A DNA stretch of 45,093 bases from an uncultured Clostridia bacterium (GTDB taxonomy: Bacteria; Bacillota; Clostridia; Lachnospirales; Lachnospiraceae). A model generated the notes under the pieces. It had not been told where the DNA came from, searched no databases, and saw only the letters and a list, made by a program, of their open reading frames with translations. A program made the translations under genes and the position numbers. Positions 1 to 9,060 of this stretch are shown here, piece by piece; position 1 is the first letter of the stretch; each line of letters starts with the position of its first letter. The stretch spans positions 1-45,093 of the forward strand of contig CAMOUW010000005.1 in assembly GCA_946626755.1 (NCBI GenBank), in the 5' to 3' direction.

Positions 1-371
1 CCATAGAGTGCAGGATAAATGCCGAAGATCCGGAAAAAAACTTTGCGCCTTCCCCCGGGGATATAAGCTTCCTGCATTTGCCGGGAGGTATGGGTGTGAG
101 ATGTGAAAGCGCCCTTTTTCAGGGGGCAAAGGTGAGTCCATATTATGATTCCATGATAGCAAAGATCATTGTACACGCCCCGGGACGGATGAAGGCTATA
201 AAGAAAATGAGGGCGGCGCTGGAGGAAATGACGGTGGAGGGCTTGTCCACCAATCTGAATTTCCTGTATCTCGTGCTGTTTAATCCGGGATTTGTAGGGG
301 GCAATTACAACACGTCTTTTCTGGCGAAGTATGCGGATGCGCTGATCAAATGGGATAAGAGGGCAAGATAA
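1..371 (+). CDS. accC: Biotin carboxylase AccC, C-terminal part (5' end outside window)
   Basis: This is the end of the ATP-grasp biotin carboxylase, which carboxylates the biotin on AccB in the first half-reaction of acetyl-CoA carboxylase. Reading frame 3 is open from the window edge. It gives the family signature IECRINAEDP, then NFAPSPG and LHLPGGMGVR, followed by YYDSMIAKIIVH and the C-terminal biotin-carboxylase domain. The visible 122 codons therefore begin inside the protein, and the first ATG in this frame (position 78) is internal rather than a start. The TAA stop shares its last base with the ATG of the next gene, so the two are translationally coupled in the fatty-acid operon. Its identity is secure; only the start is missing. 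Confidence 0.95.
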   Translation, partial: IECRINAEDPEKNFAPSPGDISFLHLPGGMGVRCESALFQGAKVSPYYDSMIAKIIVHAPGRMKAIKKMRAALEEMTVEGLSTNLNFLYLVLFNPGFVGGNYNTSFLAKYADALIKWDKRAR

Positions 372-1978
372 TGACACAGACTATGCAAAATAACATAAAA
401 CCCTTTATAAACCGAAGGAAGCTTTTGCTTTCATATAAAAGTCTGCGACTGGAAAATGCAAGGATCATGGAGGTCGGAGAGCGTTTGCGGGAGCTTTTGG
501 ACGACGGGAGCTTCGAGGAGCTTTTTGCGGATCTTAAGACAAAGGATCCTCTTGAGTTTCCCGGATACGGAGAAAAGCTTGAAGGGGCAAGAAGACTGAC
601 ACAGGCGCAGGATGCATTTGTATGCGGACGTGGCAGCGTTGGCGGCATAAGCATTTTTTGCGGCGAGTTGTCCCGGCACTTTATGATGGGCAGCATGGGC
701 AGCGTGGTTGGAGAAAAAATAGCGGCGCTTGCCGAGACGGCAGGAAGTGAAGGACTGCCTCTGGTGATATTTGCAGCCAGCGGAGGAGCCAGGATGCAGG
801 AGGGGATGTTTTCTCTTATGCAAATGGCAAAGACTGCGGCGGCTGTTGAGAAATTCAAAAGCAGAGGAGGTCTTTTTATAAGCGTGCTTACAGATCCCTG
901 TATGGGAGGAGTGAGCGCAAGCTTCGCTTCTCTTGGTGACATTTGCCTGGCGGAGCCCGGAGCACTTATAGGCTTTGCAGGTCCCAGGGTGATCGAACAG
1001 ACTATAAGGCAGAAGCTTCCGGAAGGATTCCAGAGGGCAGAGTTTGCCTTTGAACACGGATTTGTGGACAGGATAGTGCCTCGTGAGGAAATGCCTCAGG
1101 TCATAAAGGGAATTTTGGAACTTCATAAAACCCAGTCCGGTGAAAGGCCGGTGGAGTCACCGCGGATCTTTATCCGTGAAAATGCCGGTGCGGCAAAGTT
1201 GAGTCCCTGGGAGAGGGTGTGCGCGGCAAGGGATAAGGACAGACCCAAGACTCAGGAGCTTATAGAGGGTATTTTTGACGGATATACTGAGTTTGCGGGT
1301 GACAGAACAGGCGGAGATGACAGGGCTGTTACAGGCGGGATCGCATTTCTTAAAGGCAGACCGGTAACTGTTATAGGTCACAGGAAGGGGCGCAATGCCC
1401 ATGAAAATATGGATTGTAATTTCGGGATGCCGGGACCGGAAGGTTATCGTAAAGCACTGCGGCTTATGAGGCAGGCGGAGAAATTCGGACGGCCTGTTAT
1501 TACGTTTATAGATACGCCGGGAGCTTATCCGGGAACGGAGGCTGAGGAGAATGGGATAAGTATTGCTATTGCTGAAAGTCTTGCGGCTATGAGCGGGCTT
1601 AAGATCCCTGTGATCGCGGTGGTGACAGGTGAGGGCAGCAGCGGAGGTGCGCTGGCGATAGGCGTGGCAGACAGGGTATGGATGCTGGAGAATGCTGTAT
1701 ATTCTATTCTTTCCCCTGAGGGGTTTTCGTCTATTCTCTGGAAGGATGCTTCGAAGGTGGAGGATGCGGCTTCGGTTATGCGTCTTACTGCTTTTGATCT
1801 GAAAGAGGATGGTTTTGCGGATGAGATCATACGGGAGCCTGAGGAAGGTTTTGCGGCAGGGCTTGAGGAGTTTTGCGAGAGTTTGGGAGACGCGCTTTTT
1901 CTTGAATTGGAGAAGCTGGAGAGCCTGGATGCGGATGAGCTGGTAAATGAGCGGTATGAAAGATACAGAGGGATGTAA
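371..1978 (+). CDS. accDA: Fused acetyl-CoA carboxylase carboxyltransferase (AccD-AccA)
   Basis: The protein transfers the carboxyl group from biotin-AccB to acetyl-CoA, giving malonyl-CoA. Residues about 35-255 are the beta (AccD) crotonase-like half, with ASGGARMQEG near residue 135 and DPCMGGVSASFASLGD. Residues about 275-530 are the alpha (AccA) half, with GRNAHENMDCNFGMPGPEGYRKA near 340 and GEGSSGGALAIGVADRV near 420. Most bacteria encode these as two proteins. The fusion order, beta then alpha, needs no linker gene. The N-terminus is unusual: the four-cysteine zinc ribbon that normally precedes AccD is absent, and no cysteine occurs before the carboxyltransferase core. The start codon overlaps the accC stop by one base. 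Function is confident; the consequence of the missing zinc ribbon is unknown. Confidence 0.93.
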   Translation: MTQTMQNNIKPFINRRKLLLSYKSLRLENARIMEVGERLRELLDDGSFEELFADLKTKDPLEFPGYGEKLEGARRLTQAQDAFVCGRGSVGGISIFCGELSRHFMMGSMGSVVGEKIAALAETAGSEGLPLVIFAASGGARMQEGMFSLMQMAKTAAAVEKFKSRGGLFISVLTDPCMGGVSASFASLGDICLAEPGALIGFAGPRVIEQTIRQKLPEGFQRAEFAFEHGFVDRIVPREEMPQVIKGILELHKTQSGERPVESPRIFIRENAGAAKLSPWERVCAARDKDRPKTQELIEGIFDGYTEFAGDRTGGDDRAVTGGIAFLKGRPVTVIGHRKGRNAHENMDCNFGMPGPEGYRKALRLMRQAEKFGRPVITFIDTPGAYPGTEAEENGISIAIAESLAAMSGLKIPVIAVVTGEGSSGGALAIGVADRVWMLENAVYSILSPEGFSSILWKDASKVEDAASVMRLTAFDLKEDGFADEIIREPEEGFAAGLEEFCESLGDALFLELEKLESLDADELVNERYERYRGM

Positions 1979-1995
1979 TCTGAAAGGATAGTGTA

Positions 1996-2904
1996 ATGGA
2001 TTTTTTTAGGGATGTTGTGGGAGTGAAGTATCCGGTGATCCAGGGCGGTATGGCTAATATTGCTACGGGAGCTTTTGCGGCGGCCTGCTCTAATGCAGGG
2101 GCGCTTGGAATGATAGCTTCCGGCGGTATGGATGCTGAGGGGCTTGAGAAGGAGATACATATTTGCAAAAAGATGACGGATAAGCCTTTTGGTGTGAATC
2201 TTATGCTTATGAACCGCCATATGCCGGAGCTTGCCGAGCTTGTGGTGAGGGAAGGCGTTAAGGTTCTGACTACGGGAGCAGGGAGTCCGGGAGTTTATAT
2301 GGATATGTGGAAGGGAGCGGGGATTACGGTTATCCCGGTTTCTTCTTCTGTGCTTTTGGCTGCAAGGCTTGTGAAGGCGGGCGCGGATGCGGTTATTGCC
2401 GAAGGGACTGAAGCGGGAGGTCATGTGGGAGAGATGACTACGATGACGCTTGTGCCTCAGATGTCGGATGCGCTGGATGTTCCGGTTATTGCGGCAGGAG
2501 GTATTGCGGATAAAAGACAGGTGAATGCCGCATTTGCCCTGGGAGCAGTGGGAGTGCAGGTGGGGACTTGTCTTTTGGTGAGCGAGGAGTGTCCCATACA
2601 TGACAATTATAAGCAGCAGATTTTGAAGGCGAGGGATAATTCTACTACTGTGACCGGACGTATTTCGGGAACGCCTGTGAGGCTGATCAAGAACCGGATG
2701 GCCAGGGAGTATCTGGAGATGGAGGCTAAGGGCGCGGATAAGGAGGAGCTGGAGAGGTACACTCTCGGGTCTCTTAAAAAGGCGGTGCGTGAGGGAGATG
2801 TTACTTATGGGTCTCTTATGGCAGGGCAGGTGTGCGGCCAGCTGAAGGAGATAAGACCGGTGGAGGAGATAATACAGGAGCTGGTTTCATACGCAGAATT
2901 CTGA
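1996..2904 (+). CDS. fabK: Enoyl-ACP reductase II (FMN-dependent)
   Basis: FabK reduces trans-2-enoyl-ACP in the last step of each elongation round, using FMN in a TIM barrel of the nitronate monooxygenase/IMP-dehydrogenase-like fold. The 302-aa length fits the family. The N-terminal YPVIQGGMANIATG phosphate-binding start, the GTEAGGHVGEM motif near residue 137 and the AAGGIADKRQ and GAVGVQVGT segments are all present. The gene begins 17 nt after accDA with an AAAGGA-type ribosome site. Use of FabK instead of FabI is common in clostridia and streptococci and usually means triclosan insensitivity. A nitronate monooxygenase is the alternative reading of the fold, but the position between acc and fab genes argues for FabK. 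Confidence 0.95.
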   Translation: MDFFRDVVGVKYPVIQGGMANIATGAFAAACSNAGALGMIASGGMDAEGLEKEIHICKKMTDKPFGVNLMLMNRHMPELAELVVREGVKVLTTGAGSPGVYMDMWKGAGITVIPVSSSVLLAARLVKAGADAVIAEGTEAGGHVGEMTTMTLVPQMSDALDVPVIAAGGIADKRQVNAAFALGAVGVQVGTCLLVSEECPIHDNYKQQILKARDNSTTVTGRISGTPVRLIKNRMAREYLEMEAKGADKEELERYTLGSLKKAVREGDVTYGSLMAGQVCGQLKEIRPVEEIIQELVSYAEF

Positions 2905-2958
2905 AGGTGACTGATTTTGAATTTTCGTTTTTATGAAGGTTAGGAAAAGGGAGGTAAT

Positions 2959-3885
2959 ATGAAAACAGCGATTATTTTTACAGGACAGGGAAGCCAGCAC
3001 TGCGGCATGGGCAGGGAGTTTTTTGAGGAGAGCGCTGTCTTTGCTGATATTGTGGAAATGTCTTCGGAATACGCCGGTATTGATCTTAAGAAAATGATGC
3101 TGGAGGCTGATGAAAAGACGCTTTCAGATACGGCAGTGGCCCAGCCGGCACTGGCGGCTTATGCTGCGGGAGTGGCGGAGCTTTTGAAAGAAAAAGGAAT
3201 GAATCCGGATTTTACCGCGGGACTGAGTCTCGGTGAGTACAGTGCGCTGTACTTGGCAGGAGTGTTTGATCTGGAAACTTTTATACGTCTTACTGCATTT
3301 CGCGGCAGGGTGATGAAGAAATGCGCCGAATCTGTTGACGGTAAGATGTATGCGGTGCTGGGGGCGGATCCTGAGGCTGTGGAGCAGATATGCCTGGAGG
3401 TCAGCACCGGAGGCATGGGGACTGTCAGCATTTCCAATTACAACTGCAAGGGACAAAATGTTATAGCAGGGATAAGCAAAGCGGTGGATGCGGCAGCAGG
3501 AATCATAAAGGAGCGCGGTCTGGGTAAATGTGTGCCTCTTAAAGTGAGCTCGGCATTTCATACAGAGCTGATGGCTCCGGCGTCCCGGGAATTAAAAGAT
3601 TATCTTGAGGATGTAAGATTTTCAGAGATGGAAATACCTGTTGTTTTTAACGTGACGGGAAAACCGGAAGAGGCGCCTGTGACGGAAGCGGCAATGAAAG
3701 AGCTCCTTGTAAAGCAGGTGAAATCCCCGGTGCGCATGAGCCAGACCATAGATTTTCTCTCCGGAGCCGGTGTTACAAATGTCTTAGAGGTGGGACCGGG
3801 CAAGACTATTGCAGGATTTATAAAGAGATCTGCCCCGGAAATGAAGGTGGTGTCTGTAAATGACCCGGCTTTCTTTGGTGTATAG
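2959..3885 (+). CDS. fabD: Malonyl-CoA:ACP transacylase
   Basis: FabD moves malonyl from CoA to acyl carrier protein. The 308-aa protein opens with the family motif TGQGSQ (residues 8-13) and carries the nucleophile elbow GLSLGEYSA with Ser90. The catalytic histidine lies in SSAFHTELM near residue 200. It is preceded by a GGGAGG ribosome site and sits 54 nt after fabK in the same operon. No acpP gene is seen in the window, so ACP must be encoded upstream or elsewhere. Confidence 0.95.
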   Translation: MKTAIIFTGQGSQHCGMGREFFEESAVFADIVEMSSEYAGIDLKKMMLEADEKTLSDTAVAQPALAAYAAGVAELLKEKGMNPDFTAGLSLGEYSALYLAGVFDLETFIRLTAFRGRVMKKCAESVDGKMYAVLGADPEAVEQICLEVSTGGMGTVSISNYNCKGQNVIAGISKAVDAAAGIIKERGLGKCVPLKVSSAFHTELMAPASRELKDYLEDVRFSEMEIPVVFNVTGKPEEAPVTEAAMKELLVKQVKSPVRMSQTIDFLSGAGVTNVLEVGPGKTIAGFIKRSAPEMKVVSVNDPAFFGV

Positions 3886-3983
3886 TTTGGGATTCCGTTT
3901 CTTCTTATATATAAGGCTTCGAATAATTTTGATATAACAACGATAATTAAATAAAAAATTACAACAACCATATGGAGAAAAAG

Positions 3984-4724
3984 ATGATTTTACATGGAAA
4001 AACAGCGCTGGTCACCGGCGCGGGCAAAGGGATAGGCAGAGCCATAGCCCTGCGCATGGCAATTGAGGGCGCCAACGTGGTGATCAATTACTCCGGCAGT
4101 GAGGATGCGGCTGCGGATTGCGCCACTGAATGCGAAAAGGCGGGAGTGAGAACTTTAAGAATAAAAGCAGATGTATCAGATGCCGCGCAGGTGGAGGAGA
4201 TGTTTGCCCGGGCTGTGGAGGAGTTCGGCACGGTGGATATCCTGGTAAACAATGCGGGCATCACCAGAGACAAGATCATCCTGCGCATGAAGGAAGAGGA
4301 TTTCGACAGCGTACTTGATATAAACCTTAAAGGCAGCTACAACTGCATGAAGGCGGCTTCAAAGATCATGCTCAAGCAGCGGAACGGACGGATCATAAGC
4401 ATCAGCAGCATTGTTGGGTTACGGGGCAATGTCGGCCAGGTAAATTACAGCGCCTCCAAGGCAGGGATCATAGGTATGACCAAATCCCTTGCCAGGGAGC
4501 TGGCTTCAAAAGGGATAAATGTAAATGCCGTAGCCCCGGGATTTATAGAGACGGATATGACGAAGGCATTGCCGGAGTCCGAGAAAGAAAAGCTTTTGGC
4601 GGTTATACCGGCAGGGCGTATGGGGAAACCGGAGGATATAGCAGGGGCTGTTTTATTTTTGGCGGGACCCGATTCATCCTACGTAACGGGTCAGGTGCTG
4701 ACGGTAGACGGCGGAATGGTGTAA
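3984..4724 (+). CDS. fabG: 3-oxoacyl-ACP reductase
   Basis: FabG is an NADPH-dependent short-chain dehydrogenase that reduces 3-oxoacyl-ACP. The nucleotide-binding TGAGKGIG is at residues 11-18, NNAG at 89-92, and the Ser-Tyr-Lys catalytic set is Ser141, Tyr155 and Lys159 (YSASK). I place the start at 3984, not at the in-frame ATG at 3972: a GGAG at 3974-3977 lies 6 nt before 3984, nothing useful precedes 3972, and MILHGKTALVTG matches the normal FabG N-terminus. About 98 nt separate it from fabD, the longest gap within this operon, and I see no terminator there. Confidence 0.95.
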   Translation: MILHGKTALVTGAGKGIGRAIALRMAIEGANVVINYSGSEDAAADCATECEKAGVRTLRIKADVSDAAQVEEMFARAVEEFGTVDILVNNAGITRDKIILRMKEEDFDSVLDINLKGSYNCMKAASKIMLKQRNGRIISISSIVGLRGNVGQVNYSASKAGIIGMTKSLARELASKGINVNAVAPGFIETDMTKALPESEKEKLLAVIPAGRMGKPEDIAGAVLFLAGPDSSYVTGQVLTVDGGMV

Positions 4725-4752
4725 ATATGAGATCAGCGGGAGAGATTAATTT

Positions 4753-5988
4753 ATGAAGAGAAGAGTAGTTATAACAGGAACGGGAGTTGTGTGCCCCGTG
4801 GGAAATGATACGGAGCAAACCTGGGAAAATGTAAAAAACGGTATTTGCGGCATAGGTCCTATTACAAAATACGACACCACAGACAGAAAGGTGAAGCTGG
4901 CCGGGGAGGTAAAGGACTTTGATCCCTTGAAATATATGGACGCAGCGGAAGCGCGAAAGCTGGACGATTATTCCATTTACGCCGTGGCAGCTGCGCAGCA
5001 GGCATTTGACGAGGCGGGCCTGGAAGGTTCGGAAGAGTCAAGACAACGCTGGGGAGTTATTATGTCCAGCGGCATAGGCGGCATAGATACCATAGAAAAA
5101 GAGCACAGCAGAGGCCTGGAGAAAGGCTTTGACCGTGTGTCGGCGTATTACATCCCCAAAGCCATTTCCAATATGGCAGCTGGAAATATCGCCATACGCT
5201 TCGGGCTTAAGGGAATGTGCTCTTGCGTGGTGTCGGCCTGCGCTTCCGCCGCCAACGGAATAGGCGATGCCTTCAGAAACATACGTGACGGCTATGCCGA
5301 TGTAATGCTTGCAGGAGGCAGCGAGGCTTCCGTAACAGAGCTTTGCATAGGCGGATTTACAGCGCTAAAGGCGCTTTCCAAGTCAGAGGATCCCAAAAGA
5401 GCCTCCATACCGTTTGATAAAGAAAGAAACGGATTTGTCATGGGAGAGGGAGCCGCTGTTCTGGTGCTTGAAGAGTACGAACACGCCAGGGCGAGAGGCG
5501 CGGTTATCCTCGGAGAGGTGGTGGGATACGCGGCCACCTGCGATGCATATCACATTACCGCACTGGATCCTGAGGCAAATGAAGCGTCAAGATGTATGGA
5601 ACTGGCATTGGAAGATGCCGGAATAGCCCCTGAGGACATTGATTACATAAATGCCCACGGCACATCCACCAAGATAAATGACGAATGCGAGACAAAGGCT
5701 ATACATAAAGCATTTGGCGGACACGCAGGGAAGTTAAAGGTAAGCTCCACAAAATCCATGACGGGACATTTGCTTGGCGCCAGCGCCGCAGTGGAAGCAG
5801 TAGTCACTGTAAAGGCATTGCAGGAGGAGATAGCGCCGCCTACCGCAGGACTTACGTTGCAGGATGAGATGTGCGACCTTGATTATGTGCCGGGGAAATG
5901 TGTAAAGGCGCCCTTAAAATACGCCATGTCCAATTCCTTTGGATTCGGAGGGCATAACGTGTGCCTGGTGTTTAAAAGATATGAATAA
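4753..5988 (+). CDS. fabF: 3-oxoacyl-ACP synthase II
   Basis: FabF condenses malonyl-ACP with acyl-ACP during elongation. The 411-aa thiolase-fold protein has all the expected active-site residues: Cys163 in [11 protein letters not shown], His302 in [11 protein letters not shown], Lys334 and His339 in [12 protein letters not shown]. The glycine-rich end NSFGFGGHN is typical. A GGGAG ribosome site precedes the start, and the gene lies 28 nt after fabG. This is the ordinary housekeeping form with no extra domain that would suggest a polyketide synthase. Confidence 0.96.
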   Translation: MKRRVVITGTGVVCPVGNDTEQTWENVKNGICGIGPITKYDTTDRKVKLAGEVKDFDPLKYMDAAEARKLDDYSIYAVAAAQQAFDEAGLEGSEESRQRWGVIMSSGIGGIDTIEKEHSRGLEKGFDRVSAYYIPKAISNMAAGNIAIRFGLKGMCSCVVSACASAANGIGDAFRNIRDGYADVMLAGGSEASVTELCIGGFTALKALSKSEDPKRASIPFDKERNGFVMGEGAAVLVLEEYEHARARGAVILGEVVGYAATCDAYHITALDPEANEASRCMELALEDAGIAPEDIDYINAHGTSTKINDECETKAIHKAFGGHAGKLKVSSTKSMTGHLLGASAAVEAVVTVKALQEEIAPPTAGLTLQDEMCDLDYVPGKCVKAPLKYAMSNSFGFGGHNVCLVFKRYE

Positions 5989-6008
5989 AAAATCACAGGA
6001 GACAGCTT

Positions 6009-6434
6009 ATGGAATTGAATTCAGATGAAATACAAAAAATACTCCCTCATCGTTATCCCTTTCTTATGATAGACCGGGTGATTGATTGTGAGCCCGGAAG
6101 CTTTGCCGTGGCGCGCAAATGCGTTTCGGCAAATGAAGCCCAGTTTCAGGGACATTTTCCGGGGCTTGCGGTGATGCCGGGGGTGTTGATCCTGGAGGCT
6201 CTTGCCCAGACGGGGGCGGTGGCCCTTCTTACCGAGGAGGAAAATGCCGGAAAAGTGGCGTTTTTTGCCGGAGCGAAAAATGTGCGCTTTAAAAGAAAGG
6301 TGATCCCCGGGGATGTTTTGGAGCTGAGGTGTGAGCTTACAAGACGGAAAGGGGCTATAGGCTCCGGAAAGGCCGTGGCTAAGGTAGGCGAGGAAGTGGC
6401 GGTAGAGGCGGAAGTGACGTTTGCACTTGGGTGA
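6009..6434 (+). CDS. fabZ: 3-hydroxyacyl-ACP dehydratase
   Basis: FabZ dehydrates 3-hydroxyacyl-ACP to the enoyl form in a hot-dog fold. The 141-aa protein has the start [13 protein letters not shown], the catalytic His49 in GHFPG and Glu63 in [11 protein letters not shown]. An AGGAGA ribosome site lies 7 nt upstream and the gap from fabF is 20 nt. It is the last gene of the operon and is followed by a clear terminator. FabZ rather than FabA is expected here; no FabM or FabA is present for unsaturated fatty-acid branching. Confidence 0.95.
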   Translation: MELNSDEIQKILPHRYPFLMIDRVIDCEPGSFAVARKCVSANEAQFQGHFPGLAVMPGVLILEALAQTGAVALLTEEENAGKVAFFAGAKNVRFKRKVIPGDVLELRCELTRRKGAIGSGKAVAKVGEEVAVEAEVTFALG

Positions 6435-6450
6435 GTATGATATTTTCTTG

Positions 6451-6485
6451 AAGGAGATGTTGCCGGGAGCGATCTCCTTTTTTAT
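6451..6485 (+). terminator. Rho-independent terminator of the fatty-acid operon
   Basis: The hairpin pairs AAGGAGAT with ATCTCCTT around a 13-nt loop and runs directly into seven T residues. It lies 16 nt after the fabZ stop. Confidence 0.85.
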
Positions 6486-6592
6486 TGCAAAAAATTTTAC
6501 AATGGAAAAGGTATGATAAGAAGGATCTACTGTTTACCAAGATATAACTAAAAAGATATAAACAATGTATTTAATCCGAATGTAAAGTGTTC

Positions 6593-6621
6593 TGTTTAGA
6601 AAAAAACATATAGGTTATAAT
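6593..6621 (+). promoter_or_regulatory. Probable promoter of the 596-aa surface protein
   Basis: A perfect TATAAT at 6616-6621 lies 17 nt after a weak -35 (TGTTTA, 6593-6598). The gene start at 6670 has an AAGGAGG ribosome site at 6657-6663. The weak -35 suggests either low constitutive expression or activator help. Confidence 0.5.
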
Positions 6622-6669
6622 ATGAAACATATGAAATATATGATTTAGTAAAGGGTAAGGAGGTTTTGT

Positions 6670-8460
6670 ATGTTTATCAGGGAAAAAAGAATTAAAAGGG
6701 CGTTGTCAGGTGCTATTTTATCCGGAGCTTGTATTATGGGATGTTCCGTAGTTCAGGCTGTTATACCGGCAAATATCACATTTGCACAGGAAAGTGAAAA
6801 TCCAAAGGTTATTTCTATCACAACAGATAAATACACAGTTTCACCGGGGGATACCGTGAAGGTGAGTGCAGAGTTGACAGACGGAACTAATGTAAGTAGC
6901 TTAGCAATGACCATGATCTCTGAGAATAGTGGTTTCCCGGGACAGGAAATACGACTGAATAAACAGACCGACAACACTTTTTCAGGTGAATTTACCATTG
7001 ACGATCGGTGGCCAAATGGTGGTTCACGTGTAACTAATGTATATGTATATGATACTTCAGGAGATTTATCAAGGTATTATACATTTTTTGATAATAAAGA
7101 TGAATTAAATGATGTTAATACCGATGTTAGAGATATTATATATAACGGATTTACTGTGGCCGGTTCGAAGGGCGATTTCGAAGGTCCGGTGATCAATGAT
7201 ATCTCATTTGATAAAACGGAAGTTTCTCCGGGAGATAAGCTTAAAATTACTGTAAATGTAACAGACCAGAGTATTATTGAACTCCGATCCGTAGATATCT
7301 CTTTTATATATCATAAAAAAACAGGTGAAACATATGATTTTGCAGATGTGACTATAGGGAAATGGTCCGCTCCCGATAAGGACGGAAATATTTCAGCCGA
7401 TATTATAGTCGATGATACCTTTAAAAACGGTATTTATGACATATATACGGCAGGTGCAACTGATGTACTGGGCAATCTTCGGGACATTGGCGGTTCACAA
7501 GAGCTTACTAAACTTTTTGACGGTTTTAGTGTGTCCGGTTCTAAGGAGATTAGTAAAGAAACACTTCCGGAAGACGATACTTCTCCAAACGAAAATAACG
7601 AACATGCATCGGATAATGATCCCAAAGAGGAAATGCCGGATGATAAATACACAGAAATATATCCTTACTACTACGGTGATTATCTTAATAAGTACCACGA
7701 CTATTCAGGACAACCCTTTGTAGTTGAAGATGAAGAAGGAAATAACATTTCCAATAAAACAAAAATTAAACTGTATAAAATTGTTGACGGTAAAGAGGTA
7801 AAGAGTGAAAACTTTGCTACGGCAGAGTATCTCATTAACTATTTTCCTCAAGGTGAAGAGTTTTATGAAAAATATATTTCTGGGTTTGATCACTATAAAC
7901 TGATATTTGAAAGCAATCCTGAACATATTTCCGGAGATTATGTCTTAAAATGTGTAGATGTTCCTGACGGTTATGAAAAATTTGACGATATAAAATTCAG
8001 TATTTCAATGAATAACAACGCGAATTTCATGAAGAATGTAATTAAAATGTCAGATAAAAATGGTACATCTGTAAGAATTCCGGACAATAATCCCGGATAT
8101 ATTAATGAAAAGGGATGGAATATAATCGTAAATCCGGAAAATACATCAGAGCTTAAGATGGTAGAAACGGATAAGGCAAAATTAGGTGAAACGGCAGATG
8201 AAAATACTATAGCAGATATATATGATCTGTTCACAATAGTTCTTAATAAAAAGCAGACAAAAATCGCAAAAAGAGGCACATCTGTTTCGGGATCGGGAGA
8301 AAAACATGAGGCATCGGCTGTAAAAACATCTAAGGCTAATGTTACAAAAGCTGCACCTACCGGAGACGACAACTTACTTGGTGCATGGATAATTGCCGGA
8401 GCTGTTTCGACGGTTACGGCAGGGATTGTAATTACAGTACGACGCAGATATGGTTCCTGA
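6670..8460 (+). CDS. Secreted cell-wall-anchored protein with Ig-like repeats
   Basis: I do not recognise a specific family. Residues 1-40 form a signal peptide with a basic start, a hydrophobic core and a likely cut near TFAQE. Two similar segments, about residues 45-165 and 175-290, start with KVISITTDKYTVSPGD and INDISFDKTEVSPGD and look like bacterial Ig-like or Y_Y_Y-type beta-sandwich repeats. An acidic, Ser/Asn/Glu-rich linker follows at 295-325, then a less clear domain of about 180 residues. The C-terminus has APTGDDN (near 562-568), a hydrophobic helix and RRRYGS, which looks like a sortase signal with TGDDN in place of LPXTG. The same kind of tail ends the giant neighbour, so both are probably anchored by the same sortase. 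IMGC in the signal peptide could be a lipobox, but this is less likely given the tail. Codons are more AT-rich than in the fab genes. Confidence 0.75.
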   Translation: MFIREKRIKRALSGAILSGACIMGCSVVQAVIPANITFAQESENPKVISITTDKYTVSPGDTVKVSAELTDGTNVSSLAMTMISENSGFPGQEIRLNKQTDNTFSGEFTIDDRWPNGGSRVTNVYVYDTSGDLSRYYTFFDNKDELNDVNTDVRDIIYNGFTVAGSKGDFEGPVINDISFDKTEVSPGDKLKITVNVTDQSIIELRSVDISFIYHKKTGETYDFADVTIGKWSAPDKDGNISADIIVDDTFKNGIYDIYTAGATDVLGNLRDIGGSQELTKLFDGFSVSGSKEISKETLPEDDTSPNENNEHASDNDPKEEMPDDKYTEIYPYYYGDYLNKYHDYSGQPFVVEDEEGNNISNKTKIKLYKIVDGKEVKSENFATAEYLINYFPQGEEFYEKYISGFDHYKLIFESNPEHISGDYVLKCVDVPDGYEKFDDIKFSISMNNNANFMKNVIKMSDKNGTSVRIPDNNPGYINEKGWNIIVNPENTSELKMVETDKAKLGETADENTIADIYDLFTIVLNKKQTKIAKRGTSVSGSGEKHEASAVKTSKANVTKAAPTGDDNLLGAWIIAGAVSTVTAGIVITVRRRYGS

Positions 8461-8515
8461 AGGAGTGAAACAGATTGAAGGGATACCATATGATGTGTTG
8501 TTAAAAAAATAAAAC

Positions 8516-8545
8516 TTGACATAAAATGTATTGTAAGTGTATATT
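8516..8545 (+). promoter_or_regulatory. Strong sigma-A-like promoter for the giant adhesin
   Basis: TTGACA (8516-8521) is separated by 18 nt from TATATT (8540-8545). Transcription would start near 8553, leaving an untranslated leader of about 500 nt before the ATG at 9061. No terminator is visible between the upstream 596-aa gene and this promoter, so read-through is also possible. Confidence 0.65.
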
Positions 8546-8661
8546 CTAGTGTGGCAGTTATTAACAATGTGAGAATGGGATGGAAGAAACCGTATAGCCC
8601 GGATTAATAAGCAATGAAACATCAGCAGATTAACTCAAATACACCGACAGAGTGTTACCGG

Positions 8662-8678
8662 ACCGCAACGGTTTTTTT
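8662..8678 (+). promoter_or_regulatory. Small hairpin plus T-run in the leader, possible attenuator
   Basis: ACCG (8662-8665) can pair with CGGT (8669-8672) across a CAA loop and is followed by a run of seven T from 8672. An alternative pairing uses the ACCG at 8657-8660. The stem is short, so it is a weak terminator by itself. Upstream, TTATTAA near 8560 can pair with TTAATAA near 8604, so the first 120 nt of the transcript could be a sensor with a terminator. I do not recognise a known riboswitch. Confidence 0.3.
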
Positions 8679-8755
8679 CGTGTAAAGATGCATTTAAAGG
8701 AGTTTCTTATTCTGTTAAAGAAAGTTACAAAGATTTTGCGTCGTAAACATTTTTC

Positions 8756-8947
8756 ACCCCGCAATGGCGGTCGCACACATTCAACGAGGTGATGTTAAGA
8801 AAGGAAAAAAAGAATAGTACTATTTGCCACGGCAGGATTTTAATCTGTATTTTTCATATACAGACGTAACTAAAGGGGACTGATCCGACCCCGGGGCATA
8901 GGCGTTCGGAAACCTAATGCCTGACCGTGGTTTACAACCGGTTAAAC
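8756..8947 (+). ncRNA. Candidate structured RNA element in the adhesin leader
   Basis: Several helices are visible by eye. TCACC (about 8755) pairs with GGTGA near 8787, and a perfect CCGC-AATG-GCGG hairpin lies just inside it. Further on, CCACGG (8827-8832) pairs with CCGTGG (8925-8930) and closes a junction holding three hairpins: CTGTAT/ATACAG (8845-8863), GGGG/CCCC (8875-8892) and GGCATAGG/CCTAATGCC with one bulge (8895-8921). This resembles a four-way riboswitch-like junction of about 105 nt. It is not followed by a terminator, so it would act on translation or RNA stability. I could not match it to c-di-GMP, cobalamin or other classes that I know. It could be a chance fold. Confidence 0.4.
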
Positions 8948-9060
8948 AAATTCGCGAATGTAACTTTTTGTTGATGTCATATCATACTTAAATGATTGAC
9001 AATGTTTTTAGGAGTTTTAAAGTAGATTTCATTTTCGTGTAGTGTGGTTTAGGATAGCAT

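Noticed and set aside
6724..6750. Lipoprotein signal (IMGC) in the 596-aa surface protein
   Set aside because: The C-terminal sorting tail and a better signal-peptidase I site near FAQE make wall anchoring more likely.
8553..8960. Known c-di-GMP (class I or II) riboswitch in the adhesin leader
   Set aside because: The conserved bases that I remember for either class are not present, so I list only an unassigned structured region.
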